Shown here: positions 6,830-8,259 of the stretch, one piece after another
How positions within the stretch are numbered: position 1 is the stretch's first letter
Layout of the letters: every line of letters starts with the position of its first letter
NCBI GenBank assembly: GCA_963588535.1
Contig: CAVAII010000136.1
Span: forward strand, 1-8,259
Reading direction: 5' to 3'
DNA: 8,259 nucleotides
DNA from: Scybalousia_A sp963588535
GTDB lineage: Bacteria > Bacteroidota > Bacteroidia > Bacteroidales > P3
The notes under the pieces: generated by a model
What the model was told of the DNA's origin: nothing
What the model saw: the letters and a program-made list of their open reading frames with translations, nothing else
Databases searched by the model: none
Made by a program: the position numbers and the translations under genes

Positions 6830-7498
6830 TCACTTGTTTTTATTGTCATTAGTGTTAAAACGATTCATCGTAGTATTCATTCCTACCATTACAAAAGACT
6901 TCAAAATCTCATAAATCTTCTCTATCTCAGGTCGTAATGTCTCCATCTCTTGATCAGAAAACTTACCCAAAACAAAATCTACCTGCTCTCCTTTATGAAA
7001 ATCATTACCAATGCCAAATCTCAACCGATTAAAAGTACTAGTACCTAACGAGGCTATTATATCTTTTAGTCCGTTATGTCCTCCGTCTGAGCCTTTTAAC
7101 CTTAGTCGTATAGTACCAAAAGGCAAAGCCAAATCATCGACTATAATAAAAAGATTCTCCAAAGGTATCTTCTCCTTATCCAACCAATACTTAACCGCCT
7201 TACCACTAAGGTTCATATACGTTGTAGGTTTGATAACCACTACCTTACGACCCATCAACGAGACCTCCGTCTTGAAAGCATACCTATCCCCCTTGAACTC
7301 ATACTTCTCTTGCTTTAAAGTATCTTTCTTAGCGTTCTTCTCATTTACTTGTCTAACAAACTCATCGGCAATCATATAACCTATATTATGACGAGTATTG
7401 TCGTACTCTTTATCAGGGTTACCCAAACCCACTACAAGATATTTATCCATCTCTTTCTCAGTATCTTGTCTTGTGAATATCTTCCAAAAACCAAACAT
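6830..7498 (-). CDS. pth: Peptidyl-tRNA hydrolase (Pth)
   Basis: A cytoplasmic esterase that releases peptides from prematurely dropped peptidyl-tRNA so that the tRNA can be reused. From the ATG at 7498 it is 222 residues; the conserved core starts at residue 17 (ATG at 7450, 206 residues). Core motifs are present: VGLGNP with Asn27, TRHNIGY with catalytic His37, PTTYMNLSG (Met95, Asn96), VDDLALPFG with Asp121, and GGHNGLKDI with Asn142; these match E. coli Asn10, His20, Met67/Asn68, Asp93 and Asn114. The 16-residue extension MFGFWKIFTRQDTEKE is open, and an AGGA lies 4 nt before its ATG, so I kept the longer start. Many Pth proteins begin at the position of the internal Met, which remains a real alternative. 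The C-terminal tail is short and polar. The gene follows rplY on the same strand but behind a strong terminator. Confidence 0.95.
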   Translation of the reverse strand: MFGFWKIFTRQDTEKEMDKYLVVGLGNPDKEYDNTRHNIGYMIADEFVRQVNEKNAKKDTLKQEKYEFKGDRYAFKTEVSLMGRKVVVIKPTTYMNLSGKAVKYWLDKEKIPLENLFIIVDDLALPFGTIRLRLKGSDGGHNGLKDIIASLGTSTFNRLRFGIGNDFHKGEQVDFVLGKFSDQEMETLRPEIEKIYEILKSFVMVGMNTTMNRFNTNDNKNK

Positions 7499-7512
7499 TA
7501 CTTCCTAAATAA

Positions 7513-7543
7513 ATAACAGGCCGATCTTTTCACAGCCTGTTAT
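7513..7543 (-). terminator. Second hairpin, just upstream of pth
   Basis: ATAACAGGC and GCCTGTTAT (arms 7543-7535 and 7521-7513 on the - strand) form a perfect 9-bp stem with a 13-nt loop. The stem is followed by TTATTTAGG, so it could be a backup terminator for rplY. It ends 14 nt before the pth ATG at 7498, so it could equally be a structured leader that affects pth expression. Confidence 0.5.
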
Positions 7544-7547
7544 CCCT

Positions 7548-7582
7548 AAAAAAGAAAGGAAGGAAAAATAGTCCCTTCCCTT
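7548..7582 (-). terminator. Intrinsic terminator of rplY
   Basis: On the - strand AAGGGAAGG (7582-7574) pairs with CCTTCCTTT (7563-7555) with one G-U pair; two further weak pairs can close the loop. The stem is followed by C and then a run of six T (7553-7548). It begins 9 nt after the rplY stop codon. This is the clearest terminator in the window and suggests L25 is made mainly as a single-gene transcript, with pth-nadB fed by read-through or by a promoter I could not identify. Confidence 0.82.
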
Positions 7583-7591
7583 ATGTTTTCT

Positions 7592-8191
7592 TTACTCAGT
7601 AGCAGCAGGAGCCTCAGCCTCAGTAGCATCATTTGTAGCAACAGCATTTCTTGTACTTCTTACTGTAACTACTACAGAAGACTTAATCTCCATAACCTCA
7701 ACGCCTTCTATCTTGATTTCATTAACCTTGATACTTTGACCAATGTTCAACTTAGTGATATCCAAAACAACCTCTTGTGGTATAGCATTTGGCAAACCGC
7801 ATAGTCTTACCTTACGAAGTTTGATTTGTAATTTACCACCTAACAAAACACCAGCAGCAGTACCTGTAGTCTTAACAGGAACAGCAATTGTCAAAGGTTT
7901 GTCATCGAATATTCTCAAAAAGTCAGCGTGTAATACCTCGTCACTAACTGGGTGATATTGTATATCTTGTAAGATTGCCATAGATTTCTTACCATCTATA
8001 TTCAACTCTACATAACAAGTATCAGGAGTAAATAACAAACCCTTGAAATCTGTTCTTGGAACAGAAAATATTACTTGTTCTTCACTACCACCATAAAGTA
8101 CACATGGCACCTTATTCTCTCTTCTTAAAGCCTTTGCATCTTTTTTCCCTACGTTCTGTCTTGCAGAACCGCTCATTGATACAGTTTTCAT
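7592..8191 (-). CDS. rplY: 50S ribosomal protein L25 / general stress protein Ctc
   Basis: A 199-residue L25 of the long TL5/CTC type, which binds 5S rRNA in the central protuberance of the large ribosomal subunit. The N-terminal 5S-binding domain (about 1-93) contains NVGKKDAKALRRENKVPCVLYG-type sequence at 13-34 and the conserved QDIQYHPVSDEVLHADFLRI block at 75-94. The C-terminal TL5 beta domain spans about 97-180 and includes GVLLGGKLQIKLRKVRL (114-130) and LPNAIPQEVVLDI (133-145). The last 17 residues are an alanine- and glutamate-rich acidic tail, as is usual for the long form. The ATG at 8191 is preceded by an A-rich stretch (AGAAAAAAGA) rather than a Shine-Dalgarno, in keeping with a highly translated Bacteroidota gene. 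It has its own promoter and terminator. Confidence 0.96.
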   Translation of the reverse strand: MKTVSMSGSARQNVGKKDAKALRRENKVPCVLYGGSEEQVIFSVPRTDFKGLLFTPDTCYVELNIDGKKSMAILQDIQYHPVSDEVLHADFLRIFDDKPLTIAVPVKTTGTAAGVLLGGKLQIKLRKVRLCGLPNAIPQEVVLDITKLNIGQSIKVNEIKIEGVEVMEIKSSVVVTVRSTRNAVATNDATEAEAPAATE

Positions 8192-8247
8192 TCTTTTTTC
8201 TATTTATTTATTAGTAAGTTAATGTTTGTTTCTTTTTTTTCAGTTTG

Positions 8248-8255
8248 CAAAATTA
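8248..8255 (-). promoter_or_regulatory. Predicted -7 element of the rplY promoter
   Basis: TAATTTTG on the - strand matches the Bacteroidota -7 consensus TAnnTTTG and is identical to the element before glmM. It predicts a transcription start near 8240 and a leader of about 50 nt rich in A before the rplY ATG. The -33 element would lie beyond the right edge of the window and cannot be checked here. Confidence 0.6.
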
Positions 8256-8259
8256 ACAC

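Noticed and set aside
6820..6831. AAACGTTT palindrome at the pth-nadB junction as an operator or terminator.
   Set aside because: It has no loop to form an RNA hairpin, is only 8 bp, and no promoter element lies next to it.
7011..7379. A 122-residue + strand frame inside pth.
   Set aside because: It is fully antisense to a well-supported peptidyl-tRNA hydrolase gene and its translation resembles no protein I know.
7533..7546. On the - strand GGGATAACAGGCTG is the same as I recall for the peptidyl-transferase region of 23S rRNA, next to pth and rplY.
   Set aside because: Only 14 nt match, the rest of the hairpin does not resemble rRNA, and a 14-nt match between 8 kb on two strands and a 3-kb rRNA is not very unlikely. 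The match is from memory. It is explained well enough as one arm of a hairpin.

Overview
The window looks like a low-GC member of the Bacteroidota, most likely Bacteroidales. Three things point there. Three genes are preceded by a match to the Bacteroidota -7 promoter motif TAnnTTTG. Leaders are A/T-rich and mostly lack a canonical Shine-Dalgarno. The MetG (KISTS signature plus C-terminal tRNA-binding domain), GlmM-type mutase and L25/Ctc proteins resemble Bacteroidales family members as I remember them. No rRNA, tRNA, CRISPR array, insertion sequence or phage gene was recognised.

Layout: two transcription blocks converge at about 3.7 kb. On the + strand, a promoter near 93-124 drives a phosphoglucosamine mutase-type enzyme (156-1556), followed after 20 nt by methionyl-tRNA synthetase (1577-3631). 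A hairpin at 3695-3723 can terminate transcription from both directions. On the - strand, read from the right edge: ribosomal protein L25/Ctc (8191-7592) with its own promoter and a strong terminator, then peptidyl-tRNA hydrolase (7498-6830), L-aspartate oxidase (6786-5218), and an AAA ATPase of the AAA_14-DUF4143 type (5083-3734) with its own promoter. The genes are tightly packed; no gap reaches 300 bases.

Most of the content is core metabolism and translation: amino-sugar precursors for the cell envelope (mutase), tRNA charging (MetG), ribosome 5S rRNA binding (L25), peptidyl-tRNA recycling (Pth) and the first step of NAD biosynthesis (NadB). The accessory element is the DUF4143 ATPase. 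Its upstream region carries a 33-bp tandem repeat that places three copies of AAATTGTGAGRTT at exact 33-bp spacing, the nearest overlapping the predicted -33 promoter element. This is the least explained structure in the window. I do not see convincing evidence of a wholly new multi-gene system.
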